Below are positions 39,401 to 53,400 of a stretch of DNA of 64,000 nt, piece after piece. Source of the DNA: Ettlia oleoabundans (taxonomy: Eukaryota; Chlorophyta; Chlorophyceae; Chlamydomonadales); NCBI GenBank assembly GCA_019693395.1, contig JAAMXP010002972.1, forward strand, positions 1 through 64,000. Reading direction: 5' to 3'. The notes beneath the pieces were generated by a model. That model was not told where the DNA came from. It worked only from the letters and a program-made list of their open reading frames with translations, and searched no databases. Numbering within the stretch: position 1 is the stretch's first letter; every line of letters starts with the position of its first letter. Position numbers and translations under genes: made by a program.

Positions 39401-40565
39401 TGCTGGTCCTGCTTTATTTTTATGATGCTGTTTCTTTTTCGAGTGTCTTCTTTCCTGATTCTCGTTCATCATTTGCTGCCTGTCACTGCCGACTGCCTTG
39501 CGGCGTGGTGCAGGGGCTTGATGACGAGGTGTTGGGCTCTCCCAACAAGGCGGCTGCTGGGGCGGCGCCCCCAGGCATGCAGCTGCCTCCCGGGGTCAGC
39601 GTGCCCCCCCCTCCAGGCCACCTGCCACCTGGCCACGTGCCCCAGCAGCAACTGCCGGGCGGCCCGCATCCACCGCCACCTGGCATGCAGGGCTTTCCAG
39701 GGCAGCTACCGCCCAGCATGCACCCCATGCAGCATCACGGGCACATGCCGCCACCGCCCTTCCCTCCGGGGCAGCTTCCTCCCGGCATGCACCCGGTCCC
39801 CCCTGGCATGCAGCCGCCGCTACACGGCATGCAGTACCGCCCCCCAGCTGGCTTGCAGTACCGCCCCCCTGGTGTGGGCCTGCCCCCCCAGCCAGGCATG
39901 CAGCAACCTGGCATGCCTGCACCCCAGCTTCAACAGCAGCAGCAGCAGCAGCAGCAGACCAACGCTCTTCTGGCCCAGCTGCTGGCAGCGCAGGCTAGCC
40001 GCGGGCCGCCACCCCAGCAGCAGCATCAGCAGCTGCCACAGGTGCAGCCCGGCCAGCAGATCAACCTGGCAGCCCTACTGGGTGCTGCACACAACCATGG
40101 CATGCAGCTGCCGCCTGTGCCACAGCACGCGCTCAACCCAGCGCAGCTGCAGTGCATGCGGCCCCCTGCTGGCATGATGGTGAGGTGCACTGGAGTGATG
40201 CCGCTGCTACACGCTAGTCCCACCATGCGTTTTTGATTGTTCATGGTCGCAGACACAGCGTGCTACGGGTGTTGTTGCTGCGCTGTCGCTCAGCTGATGT
40301 TCGTCTGCAAATGTGTGACAAGTTGCACCGTCTCTTCTCCCTCTTGCTGCAGCCACCTGGCATGCCTGCCCCAGGCCCCGCTCTGCACCCCGGCTTCAAT
40401 CCGGCACTGCTCCAGCAGCTGCAGATGCAGCAGGGCATGCAGCGCCCGCACATGCCGCCACCCATGCAGCAGCACGCGCCGCCACAGCAGCAGCTCAGCA
40501 GTGCGCAGCTGATGGCTGCACTGGGGCTTGCTCAGAATGGTATGCCACAGCAGGGCCTGCGGTAA
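36417..40565 (+). CDS. eIF4E-binding protein, candidate 4E-T (EIF4ENIF1)-like translational repressor
   Basis: Nine exons keep phase: 36417-36478, 36572-36646, 36812-36936, 37159-37711, 38010-38145, 38371-38695, 38921-39300, 39514-40179 and 40353-40565, giving 844 residues. Residues 19-25 are YTRAELL, a match to the eIF4E-binding consensus Y-x4-L-(hydrophobic), within KYTRAELLALRDNPKC. Further on come an Arg/Gly/Ser-rich segment with GRWVRDDDDW, an APEWADEEPG motif, the charged helix DIEAERLRMQEQWKRQ, and TRSRFANFFKLEE. The second half is Pro/Gln/Met-rich and prion-like, with (CAG)n tracts. The order YX4LL, EPEW-like motif, RFxxFF and disordered Pro/Gln tail recalls metazoan 4E-T and Cup, which bind eIF4E and the DDX6/CCR4-NOT machinery in P-bodies. 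That assignment is an inference; another eIF4E-binding protein such as a GYF/EXA1 relative remains possible, though I see no GYF domain. Confidence 0.6.
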
Positions 40566-41491
40566 TTCTACTCACCGCAGTCACCCCCGCAGCAGCTGCC
40601 AGTAGCTGTGCCGACACCTTAGAGAAGGCTTTGGCATTGTTCTTCCTGTCGGAAGGCGCACCATCCACTGCCATTGTAAGAAGCTGTAGTGACCATTGCA
40701 GGGTTGCTATGCCCGCTGCACTGCTTGCTGGGGATTATAGCTGCTTACTGTCTTTTCCACAAGCTGCCTCCTGTTTGCTTCCTGTTGCTTGCTATGCACC
40801 GCGAAACACAACAGATGTCTGCCGTTCGCCACCCTTTTGCTGATTCTCTCACCTTGCGCTTTTATGCCATCTGCTGCCTGTACAACCAGAACAGAGCTCG
40901 TTCATGTCCACTTATCTTTGCGCATTACCATTGCTTGCCGGCCTTGGCAATCAATGCGACATCATACCTGTAACACGAACAAAGGTGAGCAATCGATATG
41001 TACAAGCGATTATTGATTCTTCGCAGCAGTAGAGTTGGCGTGAAGGCAAAGGTTTGCATCTGCAGCGTTCCCCTATGTAGGCATTTATTGCTGGAAGCTC
41101 CATTGCACCATGAAGCAGATGTGGGCATGAAACGATTAAAAGTGTGTGTTATAATGTTTCCGGGCTTTCCTCATTCGGCAAACACAGGCTGCACATGGCT
41201 TGCGCAATTCAGGGCGACTGTGGAGAAGGTGGCATGCACTCTCCCACATGCGTTGACGAAGCACGTCGTGTAAAACAGAAATGCTGAGAGTAACAAAGCT
41301 TGCTGCTGCATTGCCATGCCGAACATAAGCATGCAGTAAGCTGCATGGTGGTGAGCAAGGTCTTCCTGACGCTGCTGGTGTGTAATGTGGGCAGAGGTTA
41401 CATGTTGGCTCGCTACAACTGCTACAGATCTACTGTACAAGTGGTGAAAGTTGCAACATGCACTGGACGCTACATACGGCTAAATGTGTGC
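40566..41491. other. convergent intergenic region, about 0.9 kb
   Basis: TGTAA at 40675-40679 (+) serves the 4E-T-like gene, and TGTAA on the minus strand at 41398-41402 serves the ZNFX1 gene, 90 nt past its stop. No coding exon was seen between them. Base composition is more AT-rich than in the flanking genes. Confidence 0.5.
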
Positions 41492-44400
41492 TCATGGACG
41501 TGCCCACATGCCCTGGACCACCTGCAGGAACTCAGTGGCTGCTCGGTTGCCCGCCGCCAGCCTGTGCCCTCCACCACCGATGGTGGCGCCACACTCCGGG
41601 CAGCGCGCCTCCTGCATGGCGCCGCCGCACTCGCCAATTGCGTAGATGTGGCCGCTGGAGCAGGCGAACCAGTGGCCTGAATTCTGCCAGCTCCAGCCTC
41701 CGGCTTGCAGGGTGGCGTCAGCCTGGGCCATTGCACGAAACACCTCCTGCATCTCTTCAGGCGTGACTCCTCCCTTCTGCATCACGGGAACTAGATGAAG
41801 CAACAGGTGGCCGTCTCATCTTCTGAGCCGTCACTGGCATCCCAGAGCTAAAGCTGGATGGCATCCAGGTAATCGCATCCTAAGATGTTGCTTGCCACTC
41901 CAAGTTGGTGATAGGCAGCATTCACTCGCAGCAAAGCGAACCCCTGCCAAGCCAAGCAGCAGCCAAAGCAGCGCACCTGAGACTTGACCTTCTCAATCCT
42001 CTCCAGCATGCCTTTCACCTCCACCGCAGCTGCCTGCATGCCTTCCAGCCACGCTCCACCATGGCTGCCGCCGCCGCTGCTGCCACCGCTATTGATTGCC
42101 CGTAGCGCTGCCTGGCACGCCTCCTCTGCCTGCTGCAGCAGCTCTGCTCGGCGCTTTTCCAGGGTGGTGAGCTGAGTGCTGTGCGGCACACCCAGTGAAG
42201 CTGACAAAATGGCACTACGGTGGGCATCCAGTGACATCGCCCGGTACATTAGCGGCTGGGCATGCAGATGGTGAGCTGCTACCTGTGAGTGGGCATGAGA
42301 GGACAGCATTTGAGGACAGAAAACTTTACATCCAGATGCCCAGGCTCCTGTGCACAAGGTATGTGCGCTTTGAGTGCAGGCAATGGAACTGGAGCTGTCG
42401 GCTGCCATCAAACGGTGCCAGGCGGCATCTGAGAGGGCTCAAGGAACAGTTGCCGCCGCCGGTGCGGCAGGCGACAACACAACCAGTGGGCCCGCTGCAG
42501 CAGAGGCGGCAGCCAAGGACCGTCTGCGGCAGCTGGAGGCAGCAGTTGATGCACACTGGACCGCAGCGGTTGAAGACGTGCGGCTGTTGGAGCAGGTGGC
42601 ACAGCGCCATGGCTTTGGTCGCAAGCTGGTAAGTTTTGGCGCAGCAAACAGGGGACTGCAGGTACATGCTCTCGTCCAGGATTCAGTCCAATGTGTGCAC
42701 CACGTTTTGGCAAAGCAGGGTGGTTGGGTACTTGCCTGGCCATTAAGTTACCATCATGTTGCGTAACAAGAAGCAATGCATCCTTAAATTACAGAGTGTT
42801 GTTCGAGCGGTGGTTGACGGAGGGTGCTGACTGGCAGCTGCCTATCCTGGGCCTTACCAGCTAGCAGTACCATCCCACCACCATGGCTGTTTGTGCTCCT
42901 TCCACCCACCTGGCACACTTCCGCCTCCGCCTGTGCTCGGCCCAAGCAAGCCTCCAACACCGGCGCCATGTTGGGCTGGGGCAAGACCAGGTGGCGCAAC
43001 GCAGCCTCAGCAGCATCGCCAGCTAAGCCCTTCTCCTCCGCTAGGCGCAGCAGCATGACCCTGCAAGCAGCCCAGGGGCAGCCTGGATGAAGGCTAGGGC
43101 GATACCAGGGCGTCGCCTGCAGAAAGTGGCACCTCACAAAGTGGGTGCTCTCCAAGCGGTCCACGCAGCAGCGATGCACTTTGTGCAATATGGCCCATGC
43201 CCCACAGGTTCACCTGGCTTTGTTGAACACTTCTATGGCCGGTGGCTTGCCAGCAGAGGATGCAAGCTCACTAAAGCGTTCCAGCAGCTGCTGCCCACGC
43301 TTCAGCAGCTTAACCTGGATCCGCACCACCCCACCGCGCGCCGCCTGCACCTCCTCCGCATATCCATGCAGCGCTGTGCGTGCCTGCTGCAGGCTGGCGC
43401 GCACTGTGCTGTGCAAACTTCTTTCCACAGGTGTCCACCACGTGCTTATTATGTACGCGACCATAGCGGAAGATTTGAGGCAGCGGCTGGCGGCACAGCA
43501 TGCACGTCTTGCGGGCGCTCAGCTCTCTCTGCAGCCACGAATGCAACGAGGAATGTGAAGCACAGCATGGCAGATGGAAGTTAGCAGCAAAGGTTGGGTA
43601 ATCATTGATCCAATTCGTTTACCCGTCCCTCATGCCGTGCGTGCTAAGTTTAGAGCATTAGAGCAAAGACTGTCGCCCGCCCACCTGGAGTGGCATAGGC
43701 GCTTCCCAGGTCCCATCAGGGCTGCGTTGGTAGACCTTCTCCAGCTCCATGTGCCCATCCATGAAGGACAAGGTGAAGGCATGCTTGCAGGGCAGCACAA
43801 CCAGAGGGTCTTCGTCCACCTCCTCTTCTGCACAGCTTAGGAGGCGAGCAGAACTGCAAGTGTAAGGCAAGCGGGGGCAGGATTGTTAGGCATGTGTGCC
43901 ACATACCGACTCCCCACCAGCAGGTGTACTCATTGACCAGGTGCTGTCAAGTGAGGAATTGGTGGCGGCACATTGCAAGAGCAGAAGCGCGGGCTTGCCC
44001 GACAGGGAAGTGATGGGGCGCTCCACCGCCATTATGTCCATCACCTGCAGTACAGATGCAACTTGCAGGCAGATCAAGACAACCTCAACTGCTGTGCGTG
44101 CATGGAGAACCGGGTGAAACCACTTGGAAACGCATCTTTCTTTCTTGCCCGAGCATCAAACATGCTTGACGGGCACCTTCATAGTCCTGTGGGGCTCCAC
44201 AAGCGGCCCACCTGGACTTGGTCGGAGCCACACTTGACGCAGCATTTGCTGGATGGGCAAGGCTCGCCGCAAACCGAGGGGCAGCGGCAGCCGCAGCTCA
44301 GCAGCTTCTCACACCGACGGTCGCAGGGCAGGCGGCAGCAGGGTGCGCCGCAGGGGAGCGGGCAAGCGCCCTGCAGGAAACGAGGGGGTGCAAGCAGCAC

Positions 44401-47400
44401 AAGGGGCATGAGCTCAACGGTGCAATGGACGGAGGTGCAATGACATGTCGTCTGCCTAACAAGCAAGCTTGCAAACTAGGCATCGGCGTGCGGGGCTCAT
44501 GGAGCAACAGCTGCTGCCTCTGAGGGCGCCTCCTCTGCGGGGTTCCGGACCGCATGCTCAAGGGACTACCCTGTCCTTCTTCCTTGTTCCTTTGGTCCAT
44601 GCCTCACATTACCATGCTTGATTTCCCAAGCAAGCTGCTGGCCCACCTGGTGAGGGCAGCTCCACTGGCAGGGCTCAGCGCAAGGTGCACACAGCTCCTG
44701 GCATTTCCTGGTGCACTTGCTGTGCACACAGCGCAGGTTGCAGGGCTTGCTGCAGGGAGGGCAGCCACTGCCGCCAACAGCAGCACCTGCAGGCTGTTCA
44801 TGGCATGGCTTGCCACACACGTGTCCGCAGAAGAGCTCACGCTGGCAGTCCCTCTTACAAGCTGCGTGGGGCAGCTGTTCCCTGGGTGGCAGCTGCAAGG
44901 TTTTGGTGCCGGTTTGCAGCTGAACCTCCAATCTGGACCCCGCCTGCTTGATTGGAAGGTTGTGCAGCGCTGGGAACTTGCCACCGATGGACTTCAACTC
45001 CAACTGCCGCTTCACCCAGAGCTCAATACAGGCGCCGCAGGAGGCTCCACAAGTATGGCCGCAGCCCAGCAACGCTCCACAGGACTTAATACAGCGCCAA
45101 GGCTGCCCAAGAAGCTTGGCTGCCTCCCCGCAGGTGCTGGTGACGGTGTGCCCGCAATGCGGCAGTGCCACCTCCATGCGGTCTGGGCAGCTGACCGTCT
45201 CTGGCGCCCTGGCCCTGCAAGGGGACAAGCATACAGCAAGCCGCTTGCTTGGCAGGTGAAGCGTTATCCATTTCTGCGGTAGTGTTTTCTCAGTTGTGCC
45301 AGGCAGGCAGCTGGGCTGTCCAACCATCCAGCAAATGTTTAGTGGCGGGGCATGTGGGTCACCTGTGGCAGGGAAGGTTCTTGATGACGTGTCCGCATGG
45401 CAACTCCGTCTCCAGCACGGTTACTAGACAGAGCCCGCAGTCCTGGTAGCAGAGCTTGTCGCAGGGGTGGTTGCACCCGTCGTGCACCCGCAGACAGGGC
45501 TTCATGCATCGTGCCAGCACGTGGCGGGGATCATCAGAGTGGCACTTCCTGCGAGCCGTTTGGAGGCATAGCGTGACAGCAAACCACGGGCATTGGCGTC
45601 ATCTGAAAAGGGCAGGGTGGGGGGTGCGGGAGCTAATGGTCTATCAGCAACACTGCATGGATTCCTTGAATACCGGCACGCCTAGGAGACCAACTTACCT
45701 TGGGCAAGCGTGACCACAGGCGAGGCGCTGGTCGCAGTTCAGGTGGCAGCCGCCGTCGCTGACATGCAGGCTGAAGTCACGCCAGTGGGCAATGGTAGTC
45801 TGGTGCTCAGGGTGCTTCTGGCAGGCCAGCTGCAATGTGGGCCCTATCAGGCCGTCTGCATCCAGCATCTCCACCACCTAAAGGGAGCAATGCGCGCGGG
45901 AAGACAACCCAAGGGGTCTCGACGGCTTCTCAACCAACAAGGCCATGCATGCCACAAAACCGAAGGCAAGCAGTTTCCAGCCTCCTAGCATGTTTGAGCA
46001 GCACGTCCAGCAAGTGTGGTCAGCATCATGATACCCACCTGGGGCCAGATGCCAGCGTTGCGCCCCCCCAGCAGGCATGCATGGTTGCCAAGGATGTACA
46101 GCCCCTTGCGTGCATGGGACAGCAGCACGTTGACTCTGTTCTTTAGCTTGAGAAAGCCGATGATGTTGTCCTGCAGCAGTGCAGGACAGCAAAAATCGCG
46201 TAACAAACTGAGGGGGCCCAACGCAGAATAGTACATCAACAATCATATGCAAGTGAACAAGACCATCTTGTTGGGGCTCCTTGTTGCGTCGGTGGCTGCC
46301 TAGCATCAAGTTATTCACCACGCTTTCACGTAGAGGCACTCCACCTGCTGTCCTCACCTTGTTACTCCTGACCAGGGACAGGATGATGATGTCCGCCTGC
46401 AAACGTAGGTTCGCCTTCAAGTGACCCGGCAATGCTCACAGAGTGAAGGTGCCAACTGGGGAGATAGCAGTAGCCAGCGAACTGAAACTAAGAATGACTG
46501 CTGTCAGCCGAGTAGTGCCCTGGCGGCAGGCGAGGCGTAGACAGCCGCAATGCCTCCCAGCTCACCTCCTCGCCCTGGTAGTTGTCGATTGTGGCGAGTC
46601 GCACGGAGGCCTTCTGCTGCCCCATACCCTCCTCCCCACCAGTTGAAGCCACGCGGGGAGACTGTGACCCTGTGCCGTCGTCGCTGCCGCCCATGCCGCC
46701 CTCTGCGTCTGCCAGCTCAGCTGCATCACGCTCGTCCACCACGATGTTCAAGTGTTGGCTGGCGAGCCGCCTGCAGGAGATTGGGCAATGAAATAGGAGC
46801 CATGGTTGGAAGAGATATTTGTTTGGCAGCATCCTGCGCTTGCGGGCGCCTAGCCAGGTGTGCATGAACACTGGCACCCCAAAGCAGTGCGACCCATGCC
46901 CAGGGCAGCTTCAGTCAAGTGAGCAGATGAGCATACAGCTTTTCAGCTCACCTCAAGATTTGCAGCTGGCCCACATATGGCGTCAGCACCGTGATATGGT
47001 CTGCACTCATTGTAACCAGCGGGTAAGCTCCGCTCAGAAATGAAGACAACTATGCCCTCAGGTAGGTCAGCGCTTCAAGCTGTGCGAGCCTGCAACTGGG
47101 AACAAGCTGCGGCAGAGCTGCACATGGGGCTGGATGACTCACCCTGGGTGTAGCCCTGCTGCACTAGGTAGCGGGTGAGCCAGATGGCGTAGTGCGCCTC
47201 ATATGTGTTGTACTTGGAGGCACTTTCCTGGGAATAGCCGCCCTCCAGCTCGGTGTGGGTGACCTGCAAGCAGGCAAGCGAGCAACCAATGTACTTCCAA
47301 CGAAGTAACTGGCATTCTTGGCAGGGATAAGGTACCCATCAGGCCAATGGAAATGCGGGCACGCAAGTCAGCAGGCATTGATATAAGGCACCAGCTTCCA

Positions 47401-50400
47401 CTTCCCACCATCGTATGTGAGCGGGCTGGGCATGATACCTGCCAACAGCACTCTTGACAACAGCACGCTGGCGGCTGTGCCACTTACCCAGTACACATCA
47501 TGCAGCATGCCCTTGACGAGGCCATAATCCCGCACGCGTGGGTGGTCCTGCCGCCAGAAGGCAGGCAGGCGTGCAAGAGGAAAGTAGGCAGCATCACCCA
47601 AAGCATTGTTGCCGGTGTGCTTATGTTGTGCAGATTATGTTATGCAGAAGGAACATTGGAGAGCGGATCCGCTCATACATGTCACTCAGATCAAACAGGA
47701 TCTTGCACAGGATCTCACAAATGATTTGTTGACTCTGTTAAATGCCCAATGTCTGCCCGCTAGTTGCACCTACGGCTGTCAACACACTTGCCTGGAGGTG
47801 CGGGTAGACAGTGGCACGGATGAACCGGCTGATCTCAGGCCGCATGCGATGCTGCTGTGCCAGGCTGTACACTGGGAAGCTCTGCTGCCGCACTAGGCGC
47901 TCGAAGAGGGACAGGTCAAGATTTTAACCCTGGCCCGAGTCCATAGACAGTGTATAGGACTGCGAAGCAAGGCGCAGTGGGAGCGACTCCGTTGAGCAAC
48001 ACGCAGAGATCAGGACTAGGTGCCCAATTTCATTCAGTGCCAACTCTGCTACAGCATCAGAGCCAATCACTGATGCAGCACACAGCTTAGAGGTAAATGT
48101 AGCTTGCTGCCTGACCTGCAGCTTGGGGCGCAGCTGCTCATGGTCCCCGATGAGGATGAGGTGCTCGGTGGAGGGTGTGAGGCATGCTAGGATGTGGGCT
48201 TCCAGCACCTCTGCCGCCTCCTCGACCACCACAATCTGCAAGTGTTGGAAGCAAGGGAGCTTATTCAAGTTCGGCATCTAACACGCACCACAGCTTTGAC
48301 TGGCAGCTGACGCTGCTGTGTCTGGGCTTTACGTCCCTCAGGATGAACCTAAGGAGCTCAGGTTTGCAGGTACCATCTCCCCGTCTCGTCACAAAGCGGG
48401 TACCAGCCAACCGACTGGACAGTCAACCAGCCAACCTTGGGTCCCAGCGCTCGTATCAGAGGCTGCTTGCTGGCCACGCCAGCAGGGTCATGCCCACCAC
48501 GTCAGTGCTGCGAAGCAGCTCCAGATCGCGTACCTGATGGATCTCAGACACCTGGCTCAGAGCCTGCAGGAAAGAAAGCAGCATTCATGAGGACATCAGC
48601 AACAGCATGCTGCAAACTTTGTAAGTGTGCTATAACCTGAGTGGGAAAACCTAGTGCTGCAAAGCTGTGCTGACATAGAGTATGCAATGTCACACCTCGC
48701 TGTACTGCCGGGCGTCGCGGGCAATCCCGTCCCGCAGGTCCTCAGTCAGCATCGCAGTCCAGTGGCCCAGCAAACGCCGCCTCTCCTTCCTGCTCAGGTT
48801 TGTTAGAACAGTTAATGGGTTCATGTATCGGCTGGTTTAAGCAACTCCAAATCCTGAAAGGAATCCAGCTGAGAAGCATCCTATTGGTGCCCACAGTGCA
48901 GCAAATGATGGGACACATCCAGACGGTGCTTGATCAAGGAGATGGACGCGTGAGGTGCACACCTGTTGAGCGACCAGGCATCAGACACCAGCAGAAGCTC
49001 TTGCAGGTCCCGCTCCTCGCCCTCACTCTGTTTGCGCCCCTCGGGTGCATCGCCCACTCCACCTCGGAAGGCGCCTCTGCAATGCAGGCAGGATTGTTGG
49101 CTCCGTCTGTAGTTTACAAGCTAGTTAGATGCAATCGTGTAATCATACGCACCCCCTGCTGTCCAAGCATATCTTGCCCTGTTGTTTGCCCTTAGAGTGC
49201 TGGCTAAACCTCGTTATTACTGAAAATTACTGAAAGCCAGTGTGCTGTTGCAGCTATCAACAGGCCTTGCACCATGTCTTCTTGCTCTCCCAGATAATCC
49301 TGCAGAGTCTGATGCCCCACAGCGGGCGCTTGCAGCAACCAGCCGCCCAAAGCAGGGTTCATAGCCGGTTCATCCATCCCCATGCCTGCCAAAATACTAA
49401 ACATGCCGCCAACTTCGGCAGTGACAGGCTGCAACAGCGGGCAAGGGTTCCTGAGACACTTTAGAAGACAGAGCCAGGCCATAACATGCGATGGACAGCA
49501 GACTAAGTTATTGGGTGCCAGCCACTGACTAGGCGTGCGCTAATCGGCGGGCTTGTCGCATGTTACTTGCCTGCTTCAGTGGTGGTGGGGGCGGCTTGTA
49601 GTAGGCTGTCGCATCCTTTCCCGATGCCCAGTACTGCCACACCTGCTCCTGTGTTCGTACTGCTTGCCAGCCGTCAACCTCAGGGAGAGCCCTCCGCTGA
49701 AGTAGCAACCACAGCAAAGGCAGCAGAGCAAGAAAAATACACATGTGGGACACGAGTCAGGCACTGGGCAAGAAGAGGCTCATTGTTGGCCAAGATATAC
49801 TGCTTTGGCGGCTCGACTGAGGCCTACTGGTGTCCCTGCTGCGAATGGCACATGGTACATGGTAGCTGCCTGCCGTGAGATGCGCCTTATATCCTCACCC
49901 AAGCCGCTCACCTTGATGGATGCGTGGATGGCAGGGCGCTGCACTGCCAGCATGCTGCTGACATCTTGCTAGCTCAGACCCCGTGCATGCATACGCTGCA
50001 GCTGTGCTGAAGCTTTCGGCAGCTGCTGCTGCAGCCGGTCAAGGAGCTCAAACTGGGCAGCCAGCAACCGCTTTTCGCTGGTCTGCCCAGGTGGCGGCTT
50101 GCCTCTGCCCACCTCCCGCAGGTTGAATGGCTCAAGCTGCTGGCTCTTGCTCCTGGATGTGGAGCACAAGGCACAATACTCAGCATCATGCAGTGCAAGT
50201 CGGGAACACCAGCGTAAACTCAAGTTTTACAATTCCTTGCTGAACCCTGCTAGTAAGCAGGTGTGATAAAGCATGCTATGCACTATCAAACCTTTGCCTC
50301 GCTCGCTTATGCCGCCTGTTGCCGGTTGTTAACTCACCTGCCACCCACACGGATGATATTTGAGATTCCCGCATCCAAGATTCCCTCCAGGACTTGATCT

Positions 50401-53400
50401 AGGGCGTGGTTAGTAAAGCACACGGTGAGGATGGGACCAGCACCTCCTTCAAACAGCCTGCGCATGGCGCCAGGGCCACGCAGCATGCCCAGGCGCGGCT
50501 GCAGTGTCGGCTTGCTGCGTTTGGATTGCAGCACACGCATAATGAGGATGCCGAGGAATGTCTTGCCGGTGCCCGGGGGGCCTTGTATCAGGGCCACGCT
50601 CTTGGACAGGGCCGCCTGAGGGCAGCACAAAAGCAAACCGGGAGGGGTGAGTTGCTACCACCGGTTACTGCAGCAATCAGCATCCAGCATTTGCGATCTT
50701 GGACTCGAACAGTCTTGCTCAAGGCATTGGTGTCTGATGACATTGACATAGGCAGGCTGGACAGGGACAACCTGCAGGGCACCAATCTGAGCAGGGTCCA
50801 GGGTGGTGGCGGCTGTCAGCGCAGCCACTGGGAAGGCTGCGGGCTGGAGCAAGGTCACCGCCTGCAGCACTGCACGGTGTTGGGCTGCCTCCATCGTCAG
50901 CAGGGCATCCTGCCGATCCTCGACGATTAGTGCAGTCAGGTCAACGATATTGCTGTCGTTGCCCGCTTGCAGATACTGGGGCGGCGGCACCTCCATAGCA
51001 ACTGCAGGGGTGAAGGCTCCATCAGGAGGGTTGGGTCATGATTGGCGGCAAAGGATGTAACGGTCAGGAATTGGTTGAGCACTGCCGCGCAGGGGGCACT
51101 GCACACATCCGGCTAGCCAGGAGGTGCGAGCCAAGTTAGGGCCTTTGCAAACTCTACTGATCCGCCTTTACTGTTCCGACTGCATTTTCTCAAGCACAAC
51201 GGACGCCCCCTTCTGATGCAGTGGCAGCACTGGCAATGGACCTTACATTGAAGCAGACGCCGGTCTGGCGAGAGGCAGACAGCCATACCACTGCCGCATT
51301 GTTGTATATGAACATTCGAACGTCGCCGCTGCCACCGCCCCGTCTGCCCTGTGCACGCCCACTACTGCCGCCAATGCCGGCTTGCTGTGCTGCAGTGGCC
51401 TGGTGGTAGGCAATGCTCTGGGATAGAGGTTCAAGCATGTCCTGCCGCAACAGCCTGCGGGCACACAGAAACATCATATGCGAGGCAGATGGCAGCGGGT
51501 GACAGATGAGGCTGATGTATAGCGCCTCCAGGCTCTTGGGGCGGTTTTATGTGGAGGTATATAGGTGTCAAGCGTAGCCCCAGCACCACTGTCTTGAAGG
51601 CGGGGAGCCCCTTACCCTCCACCCCATCCCCCATACCCATTCAACCACCCCCCAACCCCACCCCCATGCAACCACCCACCCACCCACCCACTCGCACACA
51701 TACCTGAAGTGGAGGTCCAGGTGCGCTGCGCTGCTCCCGGCCGGCAGGTGGGTAACGCTGCCGGAGCGGGTTGCGGGGTAGATAGGGCACCAGAGGGCAC
51801 TCCGCCTCCTGCTGGGTTGGCACCACCTCGATGGACGAGATGTCGGCATGGTCATTGTCATGCCTGCAACCCGGGGCATTGTCTTCTGCAGTGTACTAGA
51901 ATGCGAGCAGTGGTGCAAAACCAGGCACTAGGCTTGGCAGCAACTGGCAGCTATCTGGCTGCGCCTAGGTTTTGCTCAACCATCCAGGCGACGGCACGAA
52001 TATGAGAAGCATGTGAGAGCAGCGTGCAGCGGTTGCCAGCTCACCTGGGTCCAATGGGACGGTACTCCCCTGGCCCCTCCTGCAGCATACTGGGGCCCTC
52101 TCCGTGCCCAAACAGGCGTGCCCAGTCCTCCTTTGAGGACCTCTCACTGGCGTGCAGCTGCTGGGCACGCTCCAGCTGCTGCTCTCGCTGCTTGTCCTGC
52201 TCCAATATGCTGCAGCAGAACGCCAAAGGAACAAAAGCTTCATGGCACGGAGCAGCACCCGCCTTGTAGTCCAAGTGCATGTTCGCGCAAAGATTGCCAT
52301 TACCATACCGGGCTGTGCCGGTGACCCCACTGGCTGACAACGTGCAAGCCCACCTGCGGATGTCTCGGACGAGGCGATCAATCACGGCCTTCTGCCGCTG
52401 CTGGTCCTGCTGCTGCCTTGCAGCGAAGGCGACAGCTGGGGCTGCTGCACTGCTGCACTGCAAGGCGTTTACAGCCTGCTGCACGGCCTCTAGGCAGCGG
52501 TTGATTTCCAGTGCCAGGGCCGCGCGCTTGTCTTTGAACTCGGTGCAAAGGGTGTATAGGAAGTCGGCTATGGGGTTGGCCAGATCAAACCACGTTTCAG
52601 GTGTGAGCGGGCCGCCACCCTTGCTGCCCTGCAAGGGCAGATTGAGAACAGCATGCCTACAAGCCTGGCAAAACCCTCGTGCAATGAGGAAAACCACAGA
52701 CATATGCCCTATCTGCACTGTGCAAGTTGGAATAGACCAAGACTCAAGCAGGGCAGAGCAGTGTGGCTGGCAGAAAGCAGAAGGACCAGGCAGGGAATTT
52801 CAGGGACAAACGCCTGTGTTTCATTACAACGAACCTCCGTGTACATCATGTCCCTGATGCTGCACTTGGTAGCCAGCTGCAGCAGGCAGGTAGCCAGGCG
52901 GTTGAGGTCCAAGCTGTCTGCCACCTTGGACAACAGAATGTTGACCATGCCACCCATGCAGTGGTTCAGCAGCGGCGGGGCCGTGACCAAGCGCAGTAGA
53001 GGCACGATCACGCGCTGCAGGGATACCGCTTGCCGGTTGTTGCCTGCCTGCAGTTGTGCAAATCGCAGGTCAAATAGCGGTATCAGCTGCCTGCTTCAGT
53101 CTGTGCAGCAGTGCAACATGGCTGCAGTACGGACACAAGTCAGCAGTGTTCCCAGTCTATATCAGTCTGTGAAGGGGACCAGCGCCGCGGTTAGCCTTCA
53201 ACGTGCAGCACCCACCTGAATCGTGAAGGCACTGGTGCAAATGGCCTCTATGCACTGCAGGCCTGCCTTTGGCGGGTCGGCCAGGTGCTCCAGCACGAAA
53301 GAGGGGTCATCTAATTTAGCCCATACGTCGCTGAGCAGCAGCGCCATGTTGAACCCGTTCCCGCCTAGTTAGAAGTCCCCCGCAGCATAGCGCTTCAGTA

